NCBI GenBank assembly: GCA_029268225.1
Contig: JAJUGJ010000003.1
Location: forward strand, 165,924 to 229,923
Source: Burkholderiales bacterium
GTDB taxonomy: Bacteria; Pseudomonadota; Gammaproteobacteria; Burkholderiales; Burkholderiaceae_C
Reading direction: 5' to 3'
Length of the DNA stretch: 64,000 bases
Positions 41,758 to 51,829 of the stretch are shown here, in pieces. Position 1 is the stretch's first letter. Each line of letters begins with the position of its first letter. The notes below the pieces were generated by a model. It worked only from the letters and a program-made list of their open reading frames with translations. It did no database searches and was not told the DNA's origin. A program made the translations under genes and the position numbers.

Positions 41758-42717
41758 TCATTGTCGCTGCTGGCGCTGCACGGCGCTCTCGAGCGCGTCA
41801 ATGAAGCGTTGCGCGACGTTCCAGCCGGTCTGGTCGGTGATCTCCTGGAAGCAGGTCGGGCTGGTCACGTTGATCTCGGTGAGGCGGTCGCCGATGATGT
41901 CCAGGCCCACCAGCAGCAGGCCGCGTGCGGCCAGAATCGGCCCCAGTTCCCGGGCAATCGCCCAGTCGGACTCGCTCAAAGGCTGGGCCACACCCTTGCC
42001 GCCAGCCGCCAGGTTGCCACGCACCTCGCCGCCTTGCGGGATGCGGGCCAGGGCATAGGGCACGGGCTCGCCGTCGATGACCAGCACGCGCTTGTCACCT
42101 TCGCTGATAGCTGGCAAGAAGGCCTGCACCATGATGGTCTGCGTGCCGTCCTTGGTCAGCGTCTCGGCGATGCTGCCCAGGTTCAGACCATCGTCCTTCA
42201 CGCGGAAGATGCCCATGCCGCCCATGCCGTCCAGCGGCTTGAGGATGATGTCGCGGTGCTCGGTGTGGAAGGCGCGCACGGCCTCGATGCTGCGGGTGAC
42301 CAGGGTGGGGGCGATGTGCAGCGGGAATTCGAGGATGGCCAGCTTTTCCGGGTGCTCGCGCAGCGCCTGTGGCTTGTTGAAGACACGCGCGCCTTCGCGC
42401 TCGGCCTGGGTCAGCAGGTGGGTCGCGTACAGGTACTCGGCGTCAAACGGCGGGTCCTTGCGCATCAGCACCGCGTCCATGCTGCTCAGTGCGACAAGGG
42501 CCAGCTCCTGCTCGTCAAACCAGTCGTGCGCATCGCCAGTCAGGGTGATGCGGCGGGCCTGCGCCTGTACCAGACTGCCGCGCTGCCACACCACTTGTTG
42601 AGGCTCGCAGGCCCACAGCTCATGTCCGCGTGAGGCGGCCTCGCGCATCATCGCGAAGGTGCTGTCCTTGTAGGTCTTGAAGGTGTGCAGAGGGTCGGCG
42701 ACAAACAGGAGTTTCAT
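41758..42717 (-). CDS. gshB: Glutathione synthase
   Basis: GshB joins gamma-glutamylcysteine and glycine with ATP. The 319 residues match the proteobacterial enzyme: LLFVADPLHTFKTYKDSTFAMM at the start, LMRKDPPFDAEYLY near 80, KPLDGMGGMGIFRV near 160 (ATP-grasp glycine loop), VQAFLPAISEGDKRVLVIDGEPV and INVTSPTCFQEI near the end (metal and substrate contacts). The ATG at 42717 is chosen over an upstream in-frame start. It lies in the gshA-kup-benE-gshB-uup run, 64 bases after benE. Confidence 0.97.
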   Translation of the reverse strand: MKLLFVADPLHTFKTYKDSTFAMMREAASRGHELWACEPQQVVWQRGSLVQAQARRITLTGDAHDWFDEQELALVALSSMDAVLMRKDPPFDAEYLYATHLLTQAEREGARVFNKPQALREHPEKLAILEFPLHIAPTLVTRSIEAVRAFHTEHRDIILKPLDGMGGMGIFRVKDDGLNLGSIAETLTKDGTQTIMVQAFLPAISEGDKRVLVIDGEPVPYALARIPQGGEVRGNLAAGGKGVAQPLSESDWAIARELGPILAARGLLLVGLDIIGDRLTEINVTSPTCFQEITDQTGWNVAQRFIDALESAVQRQQRQ

Positions 42718-42781
42718 GATGGTCTGCAGATCGAGGGTCGGGCGCACAACCTCGGTGTGCGCCTGAGGTGTGCGGGGGGAG

Positions 42782-43990
42782 TCAAGGGGTGTCCGAAGGA
42801 CGAGCCCTGAAGTGTTCCACGAACAGCGTCAGCACGCCCGCCACCAAGCCCCAGAAGGCCGAGCCCACGCCCATCAGCGTGACGCCCGACAGCGTCACCA
42901 GAAACGTGATAACGGCGGCCTCACGGTAGCGGGTGTCCTGCAGCGAGGCGGCCAACCCGTTCGCGATGGTGCCCAGCAGGGCCAGCCCCGCCACGCCCAT
43001 GATGAGCGCGGGGGGAAAGGCGGTCAAGACGCCGGCCACGGCACCGCCCAGCGCGGCCATCACCAGGTAGAACAGACCGGCCATCAGAGCCGCGGTGTAA
43101 CGCTTGTGCGCATCCGGATGGGCGTGCGGCTGCAGCACGATGGTGGCGGTGATGGCCGCCAGATTGAAGGCGTAGCCGCCAAAGGGCGCCAGCAGCACCG
43201 TGATCACCCCAGACCAGCTCATCAAGGGCGACACCGGCGTGCGATAGCCAAACACCCGGATGGCCGACACACCCGGCACTGCCTGCGAGGCCATGGTCAC
43301 GATGAACAGCGGCAGCCCCATGCCCAGAATTGCCCGCCACGACCATTGTGGTGTCACCCAGACGGGCAGGGCTGGCTCCCAGCGCAAGGCCGCGGTGTGC
43401 AACTGGCCTTGCACAGTGGCCAGCAGCACCGCCACCACCAGGACACCGGGGATGGCGTAGCGGGGCCACAGGCGTTTGCCAAGCAAGTAAGTGAGCAGCA
43501 TGCCCACCACCAGCACCGGCTGAGGCGTGGCGGCCGCAAAGGCCAGCAGCGCAAACTTCGCCAGGATGCCGGCGAGCAAGGCGGCCGCCAGGGCGACAGG
43601 AATGCGGTTCATGACCCGCTCGAACCAGCCCGTGACCCCGCACAGCCACATCAACGCCCCGCACAGTACGAAGGCGCCCGTGGCTTCAGCCAGGCTCACG
43701 CCACCACCGGCTGCGCTCGCGATCACGGCCGCGCCAGGGGTGGACCAGGTGATGAGGATGGGGGCACGGGCCCACAGCGACAGGCCCAGCGTGCCCAGCC
43801 CCATGCCGACGCCCAGAGCCAGCACCCACGACGTCACCTGGGCCGGTGTGGCACCCAGCGACTGGGCTGCATGAAATATCAGGGCGATGGTGCTGGTGAA
43901 GCCCACCAGCGTGGCGACGAAACCGGACGAGATCGCCGTGAGGGAGGTGTCCCGGGCGATCTGGCGCAGGGAAAGCGGCGCCTGGTTCAG
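42782..43990 (-). CDS. benE: BenE family transporter, probably using a CTG start
   Basis: A BenE-type (benzoate/H+ symporter family) inner-membrane protein with about 12 hydrophobic segments. [51 protein letters not shown] and [17 protein letters not shown] are family blocks. The first ordinary in-frame start is a GTG at 43906, which would delete the first half of helix 1. The frame stays open 28 codons further, and those residues ([22 protein letters not shown]) match the BenE N-terminus. A CTG at 43990 overlaps the kup stop (CTGA) and has AAGG seven bases upstream, so I use it (402 aa). The substrate in this organism is unknown; no benzoate-degradation genes are near. Confidence 0.82.
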   Translation of the reverse strand: MNQAPLSLRQIARDTSLTAISSGFVATLVGFTSTIALIFHAAQSLGATPAQVTSWVLALGVGMGLGTLGLSLWARAPILITWSTPGAAVIASAAGGGVSLAEATGAFVLCGALMWLCGVTGWFERVMNRIPVALAAALLAGILAKFALLAFAAATPQPVLVVGMLLTYLLGKRLWPRYAIPGVLVVAVLLATVQGQLHTAALRWEPALPVWVTPQWSWRAILGMGLPLFIVTMASQAVPGVSAIRVFGYRTPVSPLMSWSGVITVLLAPFGGYAFNLAAITATIVLQPHAHPDAHKRYTAALMAGLFYLVMAALGGAVAGVLTAFPPALIMGVAGLALLGTIANGLAASLQDTRYREAAVITFLVTLSGVTLMGVGSAFWGLVAGVLTLFVEHFRARPSDTP

Positions 43991-45873
43991 ATCTCCACCT
44001 TGGAGCCCAGTTCCACCACGCGGTTGGTGGGCAGGTTCAGGAAGGCCGCAGCACCGGAGGCGTTACGGTGCATGCTGGCAAACAGCTTCTCCCGCCAAGG
44101 CGCCATGCCCCCACCCATGGTCGGGATCACGATGTCGCGCGACAGGAAGTAACTTGTCTCCATGTCGTCCAGGAAAACGCTGTGCTCCTTGAGCAATTTG
44201 AGCGCACGCGGCACATCGGGCTCGTTTTTGAACCCGTAGTGAAGGATGACCTGCCAGCAGTCATTGCCCAAGTCTTCCACCTCGATCCGGTTCTTCAGTG
44301 GGATCCAGGGCACTTCATGCGAGCGCACCGTCACGAACAAGTTTTGCTTGTGCAGCACCTTGTTGTGCTTGAGGTTGTGCAACAGCGCATTGGGGGTGGT
44401 GCCCGCATCGGCGTTCAGGAACACGGCCGTGCCATCCACGCGCAGCGGAGGGCTGCAGAACACGGCCTCCAGGAAGGGGCGCAAATCGATGGCATCCGAC
44501 CGCAGGCTGCTGCTGAGCAACTCACGACCATCTTTCCAGGTCATCATCAGGCTGAACATCACGATGCCGATCAGCAGCGGGAACCAGCCGCCGTCGATCA
44601 CCTTGATGACGTTGGCACTGAAGAACATCAGGTCGATGGCAAAGAAGAAGGCTGTGGCCAGCACACACACCATCCATGACATCTTCCAGGCGAAGCGGAT
44701 GACAAAGAAGGTCATCACCGTGGTGATCATCATGTCGATGGTGACCGTGATGCCATAGGCCGCCGCCAACTTGCCGCTGGAGCCGAAAAAGATCACGGCC
44801 AGCACGATGCAGCCGTACAGTGCCCAGTTCACGAAGGGGATGTAGATCTGACCGGTTTCCTTTTCAGAGGTGTGCAGGATCCGCAGGCGAGGCAGGTAAC
44901 CCAGCTGGATCACCTGCTTGGTGACCGAGAAGGCCGCCGTGATCAGGGCTTGCGACGCGATCACCGTGGCGCAAGTGGCCAGACCCACAAGCGGATAGAG
45001 CGCCCAGTGCGGCGCCATCTCGAAGAAGGGGTTGGCCACGTTCTCCGGGTGAGCCAGCAACATCGCGCCCTGGCCGAAGTAGTTCAGCACCAGAGCGGGC
45101 ATGACCAAGCTGAACCAGGCCAGACGGATGGGCAGCTTGCCGAAGTGCCCCATGTCCGCATACAGCGCTTCGGCACCGGTCGCGCACAGGATGACGGCGC
45201 CCAGCGCGATGAACGCCAGCATCGGGTGATCCGCGATGAAGCTCAGGGCGTACAGCGGGTTCATGGCGGCCAGCACCGTCGGGTTTTGCAGCACATGGTA
45301 CAGACCCAACAAGGCCACCACGATGAACCACAGTGCCGTGATGGGGCCAAAGAACTTGCCGATGCCAGTGGTGCCATGCTTTTGCACCATGAACAGCAGC
45401 GTCAGCACCACCAGCGTGATGGGCACCACGTAGCGCTCCAGTTGTGGCGCAGCCACCTCCATGCCCTCCACGGCAGAGAGCACCGAGATGGCCGGGGTGA
45501 TCACCCCGTCCCCAAAGAAGATGGCGGTGCCAAAGATGCCCAGGGCCAGCAACTTGCCCCGCAAGGCCGGCTTGTCTTTCACGGCGGTGGAGGCCAGCGT
45601 GAGCATGGCCACCAGACCACCTTCGCCGTTGTTGTCGGCCCGCAGGATCAGTGTCACGTACTTCAGCGACACGATCACGGTCAGTGTCCAGAACATCATC
45701 GACAAGATGCCGTAGATGTTTTCCGGTGTCAGGGGAAGGTGCCCGTGGTTGAACACTTCTTTGAGTGCATACAGTGGGCTGGTGCCGATGTCACCGTAGA
45801 CGATGCCGATGGCACCCAGGGTCAGGGCAGCCAGTTCTTTGGCGTTGGGTTTGGCGTGAGGAGCGTGTTGCAC
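43987..45873 (-). CDS. kup: Low-affinity potassium uptake protein Kup
   Basis: Kup imports K+ with protons through the inner membrane. With the GTG at 45873 it has 628 residues, as in the family. The family opening [26 protein letters not shown] is followed by about 12 membrane helices, with [37 protein letters not shown] and [16 protein letters not shown] as hallmark blocks. A cytoplasmic C-terminal domain from about 465 ends [23 protein letters not shown] at 45939 is a possible longer start; the chosen one has GGGAAG about ten bases upstream. It lies 84 bases downstream of gshA and overlaps benE by four bases. Confidence 0.94.
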   Translation of the reverse strand: MQHAPHAKPNAKELAALTLGAIGIVYGDIGTSPLYALKEVFNHGHLPLTPENIYGILSMMFWTLTVIVSLKYVTLILRADNNGEGGLVAMLTLASTAVKDKPALRGKLLALGIFGTAIFFGDGVITPAISVLSAVEGMEVAAPQLERYVVPITLVVLTLLFMVQKHGTTGIGKFFGPITALWFIVVALLGLYHVLQNPTVLAAMNPLYALSFIADHPMLAFIALGAVILCATGAEALYADMGHFGKLPIRLAWFSLVMPALVLNYFGQGAMLLAHPENVANPFFEMAPHWALYPLVGLATCATVIASQALITAAFSVTKQVIQLGYLPRLRILHTSEKETGQIYIPFVNWALYGCIVLAVIFFGSSGKLAAAYGITVTIDMMITTVMTFFVIRFAWKMSWMVCVLATAFFFAIDLMFFSANVIKVIDGGWFPLLIGIVMFSLMMTWKDGRELLSSSLRSDAIDLRPFLEAVFCSPPLRVDGTAVFLNADAGTTPNALLHNLKHNKVLHKQNLFVTVRSHEVPWIPLKNRIEVEDLGNDCWQVILHYGFKNEPDVPRALKLLKEHSVFLDDMETSYFLSRDIVIPTMGGGMAPWREKLFASMHRNASGAAAFLNLPTNRVVELGSKVEI

Positions 45874-45957
45874 GATGACGGAGCTTCCCGAGACAACGAG
45901 TACGCCATTCTGCCTGCGTTCACAGACATTTTGTTGCACCGCAACAGTGCATGAGCG

Positions 45958-47253
45958 TCAGGTGTACACCTCGGCATCTGGATCGTGCGCTTCCAATTCG
46001 TAACTGGCGGCCAGCATGGCCAGTCGCGCCACCACGCCGTACATGTAGAAGCGGTTCGGCGCACTCGCACCCGGTTTCACACCGGGACGGGGCAGTTGCG
46101 TCGGTTCCGGGAAGCCCAGGGGAACAAAATGTGACCCAGGCGCGTTCAGGTTCTCGTCCACACCTCGGTCGGCGTGTACACGGTAGAAGCCACCCACGAC
46201 ATAGCGGTCGATCATGTAGACCACGGGCTCGGCCACGGCCTCGTTGATTTGCTCGTACGTGGCCACCCCCTCCTGAATCAGGACGCGGTTGACGCTCTGG
46301 CCGTCCTTGACCACCGACATCTTGTTGCGCGTTCGGCGGTTGAGGTCGGCCACTTCCTTGGCATCACGCACCGTCATGATGCCCATGCCGTAGGTGCCGT
46401 TGTCGGGCTTGACCACCACAAACGGCTTTTCGTTGATGCCGTATTCCTTGTACTTGCGGCGCACCTTGCTCAGCATCGCGTCCACCTGCGTCTCCAGGCA
46501 TTCCAGGCCTGTGCCCTCCTGGAAATTCACTTCGTCGCACACCGAGTACATCGGGTTGATCAACCACGGGTCCATGCCCAGCAGCTTGGAAAACTTTTTG
46601 GCCACTTCCTCGTAGGCGGCAAAGTGCTGGCTCTTGCGGCGCACAGCCCATCCTGCGTGCAGCGGCGGCAGCAGGTACTGCTCGTGCAGGCCCTGCAGGA
46701 TCTCCGGAATGCCGGCCGACAGGTCGTTGTTCAACAGGATGGTGCAGGGGTCGAAGTGCTTCAATCCCAGGCGGTGACGCGTGCGCACCATCGGCTCCAG
46801 GGTCAGGTGGCTGCCATCGGGCAGGGCCACGTCCGTGGGCTCGGTGATGCTTTCATCCAGAGAGCCCAGGCGCACATTCAACCCGGCCAGCGTGAAGATC
46901 TGAATCAGGCGCGCCACGTTCGACAGATAGAAGGTGTTGCGCGTGTGCTTTTCCGGGATCAGCAGCAGGTTCTTGGCCTCGGGACAGATCTTCTCGATCG
47001 CGGCCATCGCCGCCTGCACCGCCAGCGGCAGCATCTCTTGCGTCAGGTTGTTGAAACCGCCCGGAAACAGATTGGTGTCCACCGGTGCGAGCTTGAACCC
47101 TGCATTGCGCAGGTCGACCGAGGTATAGAACGGCGGGGTGTGCTCCATCCACTCCAGACGGAACCAGCGTTCGATGGCAGGCACGGACTCCAGCATCCGC
47201 TGCTCGAGTTCGTTGATGGGGCCGGTCAGCGCGGTGATCAGGTGAGGAACCAT
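45958..47253 (-). CDS. gshA: Glutamate-cysteine ligase, proteobacterial GshA type
   Basis: GshA makes gamma-glutamylcysteine, the first step of glutathione synthesis. The 431 residues match the GshA family found in beta- and gammaproteobacteria that is distinct from E. coli GshA: RWFRLEWMEHTPPFYTSVDLRN near 30, NLLLIPEKHTRNTFYLSNVARL, CTILLNNDLSAGIPE, KPFVVVKPDNGTYGMGIMTVRD near 290 and the C-terminal RFYMYGVVARLAMLAASYELE. The start ATG is at 47253. It is first in a minus-strand run that also holds kup, benE, gshB and uup. Confidence 0.95.
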   Translation of the reverse strand: MVPHLITALTGPINELEQRMLESVPAIERWFRLEWMEHTPPFYTSVDLRNAGFKLAPVDTNLFPGGFNNLTQEMLPLAVQAAMAAIEKICPEAKNLLLIPEKHTRNTFYLSNVARLIQIFTLAGLNVRLGSLDESITEPTDVALPDGSHLTLEPMVRTRHRLGLKHFDPCTILLNNDLSAGIPEILQGLHEQYLLPPLHAGWAVRRKSQHFAAYEEVAKKFSKLLGMDPWLINPMYSVCDEVNFQEGTGLECLETQVDAMLSKVRRKYKEYGINEKPFVVVKPDNGTYGMGIMTVRDAKEVADLNRRTRNKMSVVKDGQSVNRVLIQEGVATYEQINEAVAEPVVYMIDRYVVGGFYRVHADRGVDENLNAPGSHFVPLGFPEPTQLPRPGVKPGASAPNRFYMYGVVARLAMLAASYELEAHDPDAEVYT

Positions 47254-47357
47254 GGGGGGAAGCGCCTTGTGAAGTGAGGAGGTAGGAAGCCTATTTTAGG
47301 AAGATCGCTGCCTGTTGGCGTTCAGCGTCATGCAACACAGCGATGCAAAAAAACAAA

Positions 47358-47385
47358 GAGGGCCTCCCGAAAGAGGCCCTCTTTT
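47358..47385. terminator. Bidirectional terminator between amtB and gshA
   Basis: A nine-pair stem GAGGGCCTC / GAGGCCCTC with loop CCGAAA. On the plus strand TTTT follows; on the minus strand, which carries amtB, TTTGTTTTTTT follows. It stands 51 bases after the amtB stop and ends the glnK-amtB transcript. Confidence 0.88.
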
Positions 47386-47435
47386 CATGTTGGAGGCCGT
47401 GAACTGATACGGCCTCCGGTTCCGTGTTCAGGAGA

Positions 47436-48854
47436 TCACTTGTGGTAGGCGGTCTCGCCGTGCGAAGTGATGTCCAGACCTTCGCGCTCTTCCTCTTCGG
47501 GGACGCGCAGACCGATCACCAAGTCCACGATCTTGTAGCAGATCGCAGCAACGATGCCCGACCAGACGATGGTGATGACCACGCCCTCAGCCTGCACCAG
47601 CAACTGGTGAGCGATGGAGAAGTCTTCGGCGCCCGTGCCACCCAGACCAGGCGCTGCGAACACACCGGTCAGCAATGCGCCGGCGATGCCGCCCACGCCG
47701 TGGATGCCGAACACATCCAGTGCATCGTCAGCACCCAGCATCTTCTTGAGGCCACTGACACCCCACAGGCAGATGAAGCCGGCGATCAGGCCCATCACGA
47801 TGGCGCCCATCGCGCCGACCGAGCCGCAAGCCGGTGTGATGACCACCAAGCCGGCCACGGCACCCGAGGCGGCACCCAGCATCGAGGCCTTGCCCTTGAA
47901 CAGGGCCTCACCCACACACCAGGCCAGCACGGCAGCAGCGGTAGCCAGCAGCGTGTTGATGAAGGCCAGGGCGGCGCTGCCGTTGGCTTCCAGGGCGGAG
48001 CCAGCGTTGAAGCCGAACCAACCCACCCACAGCAGCGAAGCACCCACCATGGTCAGCGTCAGCGAGTGCGGCGTGAAGGACTCACGACCGTAGCCAAGGC
48101 GCTTGCCCACCATGTAAGCACCCACCAGACCGGCCACGGCCGAGTTGATGTGCACCACGGTGCCACCGGCGAAGTCCAGGGCGCCCTTGCTCAGCAGGTA
48201 GCCACCGGCGCCCCACACCATGTGGGCGATCGGCAGGTAGCTGAACGTGAACCACAGCGCGCTGAACAGCAGCACGGCACCGAACTTGATGCGCTCGGCA
48301 AAGGCGCCGACGATCAGGGCGCAGGTGATGCCTGCAAAGGTGCACTGGAAGGCCACGAAGATCAGTTCAGGGATCTTGGCATCCGGCGTGAAGGTGTCAG
48401 CCATCGAGGCGGGCGTGATGCCGCTCAGGAAGGCCTTGGACAGGTCACCGATGATGGTGCCAGCCCCACCGAAGGCCAGGCTGTAGCCGTAAGCGGCCCA
48501 CAGCACGGAGATCAGCGAGAACACCACCAGCACCTGCATCAGCACCGACAGCATGTTCTTGCTGCGCACCAGGCCACCGTAGAACAGGGCCAGGCCGGGG
48601 ACAACCATCAGGATCACCAGGATGGTGGAGACCATCATCCAGGCGGTATCGCCCTTGTTGACGGTGGGGGTGGGGGTGGGGGCTGCTTCGGCAGCCGAGG
48701 CGGCTTCCGGCGCCACAGCAGCGGCGGGGGCCACCGCTGCCTCGACGGCGGAAGCGATCTCGGGGGCCGACGCTGCAACTTCTTGGGCGTGGGCGACGCC
48801 CAGCAGGCCCAAGGCCGCGAGCCCCAGCGCGAATGACGCAATGAGCTTTCTCAT
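47436..48854 (-). CDS. amtB: Ammonium transporter AmtB
   Basis: AmtB is the trimeric inner-membrane ammonia channel. The 472 residues begin with a signal peptide (RKLIASFALGLAALGLLGVAHA) and an Ala/Glu/Pro-rich stretch of about 45 residues. They continue with the eleven-helix channel from VNKGDTAWMMVSTILVILMVVPGLALFYGGLVR, with VHINSAVAGLVGAYMVG, CVGEALFKGKAS and ITPACGSVGAMGAIVMG as family blocks. The cytoplasmic C-terminal tail that contacts PII ends YKIVDLVIGLRVPEEEEREGLD. ATG 48854 follows AAGAGG at seven bases. It is co-transcribed with glnK (97 bases apart), as is usual for nitrogen control. Confidence 0.97.
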   Translation of the reverse strand: MRKLIASFALGLAALGLLGVAHAQEVAASAPEIASAVEAAVAPAAAVAPEAASAAEAAPTPTPTVNKGDTAWMMVSTILVILMVVPGLALFYGGLVRSKNMLSVLMQVLVVFSLISVLWAAYGYSLAFGGAGTIIGDLSKAFLSGITPASMADTFTPDAKIPELIFVAFQCTFAGITCALIVGAFAERIKFGAVLLFSALWFTFSYLPIAHMVWGAGGYLLSKGALDFAGGTVVHINSAVAGLVGAYMVGKRLGYGRESFTPHSLTLTMVGASLLWVGWFGFNAGSALEANGSAALAFINTLLATAAAVLAWCVGEALFKGKASMLGAASGAVAGLVVITPACGSVGAMGAIVMGLIAGFICLWGVSGLKKMLGADDALDVFGIHGVGGIAGALLTGVFAAPGLGGTGAEDFSIAHQLLVQAEGVVITIVWSGIVAAICYKIVDLVIGLRVPEEEEREGLDITSHGETAYHK

Positions 48855-48950
48855 GAAATGCCTCTTGATAGAACGAATGGTGTGACGGCGCGAATCCCCG
48901 CAGGGCATGTCGGCCACAAGTGCGAAAGTCGGATCAGGTGTGTGGCCCGA

Positions 48951-49379
<429 letters not shown>

Positions 49380-49424
49380 TCAGATCACCCGTGCGCGCCG
49401 GCTTTCCGGTCCCTCGCATGAATT

Positions 49425-49445
49425 GACGCACTGAGGTGGTGCGTC
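49425..49445. promoter_or_regulatory. NtrC-type enhancer palindrome
   Basis: A perfect inverted repeat GACGCAC-N7-GTGCGTC; the core GCAC-N7-GTGC with TG before the right arm follows the NtrC site pattern (GCACTAAAATGGTGC in enteric bacteria, GCACTGAGGTGGTGC here). Its centre lies about 90 bases upstream of the sigma-54 promoter, a normal enhancer distance. It is shared with the divergent comM leader. Confidence 0.78.
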
Positions 49446-49613
49446 GTGACGGTGATCCGATCTCGCAGCGTGGCATATCCACCAAAACGGTGCCATACCC
49501 AGGAACTCCCGAATGCGGGGGGACCGCCCCTCAGAGGGAATGTCCGTTTCTCTTGGGCTCCACACAATCGACGCTTTGTCGCGGAGCGGCGCGATTGCGT
49601 CTGGATCCCTTTC

Positions 49614-51152
49614 ATGTCACTTGCCATCGTTCACAGTCGTGCCCTGGATGGCCTCAAAGCGCCTGAGGTCACCGTCGAAGTCCATCTCGCCAACGGCCTG
49701 CCGTCGTTCACCCTGGTGGGGTTGGCGGACACCGAAGTGAAAGAGGCCCGCGAACGGGTCCGAGCAGCTCTGAGCAACAGTGGGCTGGAGTTTCCGTTCA
49801 ACAAGCGCATCACGGTCAATCTGGCTCCGGCCGATCTGCCCAAGGAGTCGGGACGTTTCGATCTCCCCATCGCCCTGGGCATCCTGGCCGCCATGGGACA
49901 TCTCGACCCTGATCGACTGCGGACGCTGGAGTTTGCCGGCGAGTTGTCGTTAGGTGGAGAGTTGCGACCGGTCCGGGGAGCCCTGCCCATGGCGCTGGCG
50001 CTGTTGAAGTCCGCTCGGGATGGGCAGGCGCGCGGCCTGGTTTTGCCCCAGCCCAGTGCCGAGGAGGCCGCGCTGGTGGACGGGGCCTGCCTGTACGGGG
50101 CCCGTCATTTGATGGAGGTGGTCGAGGCCCTCAGGCCGGCGGGGCAGGGCACTGGCGCCACCTTGGTGCGCACCCAGTCGGTGCCTGCCTTCGTCGCTGC
50201 TGACGGTGCTGCTTTGTCGGATCTGCGGGAGGTCAAGGGGCAGTCTGCCGCGAAGCGCGCGCTGGAGATCGCTGCTGCAGGGGCGCACTCGGTGTTGATG
50301 ATGGGCCCGCCCGGCAGCGGCAAATCGATGCTGGCCCAGCGCTTTGTCAGCTTGCTGCCAGAACTTGCACCCGAGGAAGCCCTGGAGTCCGCGGCCGTGC
50401 TCAGCCTGGCAGGGCATTTTGATGCCCGTCGCTGGCGGCAACGAACGGTCCGCAGTCCGCACCACACGGCTTCGTCTGTGGCGTTGGTGGGCGGTGGTGC
50501 CCCACCACGGCCTGGCGAGATCTCGTTGGCACATCATGGCGTGCTTTTTCTCGATGAACTGCCCGAGTTCCCTCGCGCGGCCCTGGAGGCCTTGCGCGAA
50601 CCACTCGAAACGGGCCACATCACCATTTCCCGTGCCGCGCGACGTCATGATTTCCCGGCGCGCTTCCAACTCATCGCCGCGATGAATCCCTGTCCGTGCG
50701 GGCACTTTGGCAACCCCCTCAAAGCCTGTCGCTGTACGCCTGATCAGGTGGCGCGTTACCAAGGGCGGCTCAGTGGCCCCCTGCTGGATCGCATCGATGT
50801 GCAGGTGGAGGTTCCCGCGGTGGCGCCCGAGGTGCTGGCAGGCAGCCCTGACGGGTCTTCGTCGGCCGAAATCGCCCAGCGCGTGGCTGCCGCTCGTGCT
50901 CGACAATGGTCAAGACAGGGGCAACTCAACGCCACTCTGGAGGGGGCTGCGCTGGAGCAGCATGCCGGCGCCGAGCCCGCTGCCCAGGCTTTCCTGCAGT
51001 CGGCCTGCGCCCGCCTGGGGTGGTCAGGGCGGGCCTTCCATCGGGTGCTCAAATTGGCGCGCACCATCGCCGATCTGGCGGAAGCCGAACGCATTGCCAC
51101 TGCTCACATGGCCGAAGCCATTCAGTACCGACGTGCGCTGGCTTCGTCTTGA
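49614..51152 (+). CDS. comM: ComM/YifB family Mg-chelatase-like AAA+ helicase
   Basis: ComM is a hexameric AAA+ helicase that promotes branch migration during natural transformation. The 512 residues from ATG 49614 (MSLAIVHSRAL) show the N-terminal ChlI-like domain (LPSFTLVGLADTEVKEARERVRAAL, ITVNLAPADLPKESGRFDLPIALG), then Walker A GPPGSGKSMLAQRF near 225, Walker B GVLFLDELPEF near 310, and the C-terminal MNPCPCGHFG plus GPLLDRIDVQVEVP. The frame is open upstream to 49446 without homology. A competence role fits the type IV pilus genes at the other end of the window, but this is only consistent with it. It is divergent from glnK. Confidence 0.93.
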   Translation: MSLAIVHSRALDGLKAPEVTVEVHLANGLPSFTLVGLADTEVKEARERVRAALSNSGLEFPFNKRITVNLAPADLPKESGRFDLPIALGILAAMGHLDPDRLRTLEFAGELSLGGELRPVRGALPMALALLKSARDGQARGLVLPQPSAEEAALVDGACLYGARHLMEVVEALRPAGQGTGATLVRTQSVPAFVAADGAALSDLREVKGQSAAKRALEIAAAGAHSVLMMGPPGSGKSMLAQRFVSLLPELAPEEALESAAVLSLAGHFDARRWRQRTVRSPHHTASSVALVGGGAPPRPGEISLAHHGVLFLDELPEFPRAALEALREPLETGHITISRAARRHDFPARFQLIAAMNPCPCGHFGNPLKACRCTPDQVARYQGRLSGPLLDRIDVQVEVPAVAPEVLAGSPDGSSSAEIAQRVAAARARQWSRQGQLNATLEGAALEQHAGAEPAAQAFLQSACARLGWSGRAFHRVLKLARTIADLAEAERIATAHMAEAIQYRRALASS

Positions 51153-51223
51153 TCTGGCAGGGTGTGCCCTTCGGTGCTTCAGGGCTAGACTCTGCACCAT
51201 CCAAACAAGCTGGAGATCTCCGC

Positions 51224-51829
51224 ATGTCTTGCCTACATCAGCCACGCACCCGCACAGCACTCGCGGCCATGGCACTGTCTCTTCTGGCCACTTCGGGCTG
51301 GGCTCAATCGACCCCACCGAGCGCGAATGCGAGCAAGAAGCCAGGTCAGGCGGTTCAGGCCGCTGCCCCCTGGGTTCAGGTCGATTCCGCCTGGATTCGC
51401 CCCATGGTCAAGGGGCAAACGGCCACTGGAGGCTTCATGGTTCTGACAGCGCGCCAGCCACTGACCCTGGAGGCTTTTGCCATGGCTCGCACGGGTGTGC
51501 CCGAGTTGCACGAAATGACCATGGATGGTCAAGTCATGCGCATGCGGGCCATCTCGAATCTGGCCTTGCCTGCTGGACAGGCCGTGGTACTGCGTCCCGG
51601 CGGCCATCACCTGATGCTGACCCAGCTTCAAGAACCCCTGACAGAGGGTGAAGTGCTGCAATTGACCCTGAAGCTGCGCACAGCCGATGGCAAGGTGGTC
51701 ACTCAGGCCATCAGCGTTCCGGTCAAGGCACACATGATGATGCCTTCTGGCGGAGCATCTGCCACGACGCCTTCAGGCATGGCGGCACAACCTGCCGCAC
51801 ATCAGCACCATCACGGCATGGCTCACTGA
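51224..51829 (+). CDS. Periplasmic copper chaperone PCu(A)C
   Basis: A 201-residue exported copper chaperone of the PCu(A)C family, which delivers Cu(I) to the CuA site of cytochrome c oxidase. A signal peptide (ALAAMALSLLATSGWAQ) ends near residue 30. The family motif H-x-M ... H-x-M is seen as LHEMTMDGQVMRMR near 105 and GGHHLML near 137. The C-terminus adds a Met/His-rich tail ending HQHHHGMAH, which can bind further metal and is longer than in many homologues. GGAG lies about nine bases before ATG 51224. Its last seven bases overlap lapB on the other strand. Confidence 0.9.
   Translation: MSCLHQPRTRTALAAMALSLLATSGWAQSTPPSANASKKPGQAVQAAAPWVQVDSAWIRPMVKGQTATGGFMVLTARQPLTLEAFAMARTGVPELHEMTMDGQVMRMRAISNLALPAGQAVVLRPGGHHLMLTQLQEPLTEGEVLQLTLKLRTADGKVVTQAISVPVKAHMMMPSGGASATTPSGMAAQPAAHQHHHGMAH

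Noticed and set aside
48655..48692. GGGGGT-type direct repeat that looked like a short tandem array
   Set aside because: It encodes the PTPTPT part of the AmtB N-terminal linker and is only low-complexity coding sequence.
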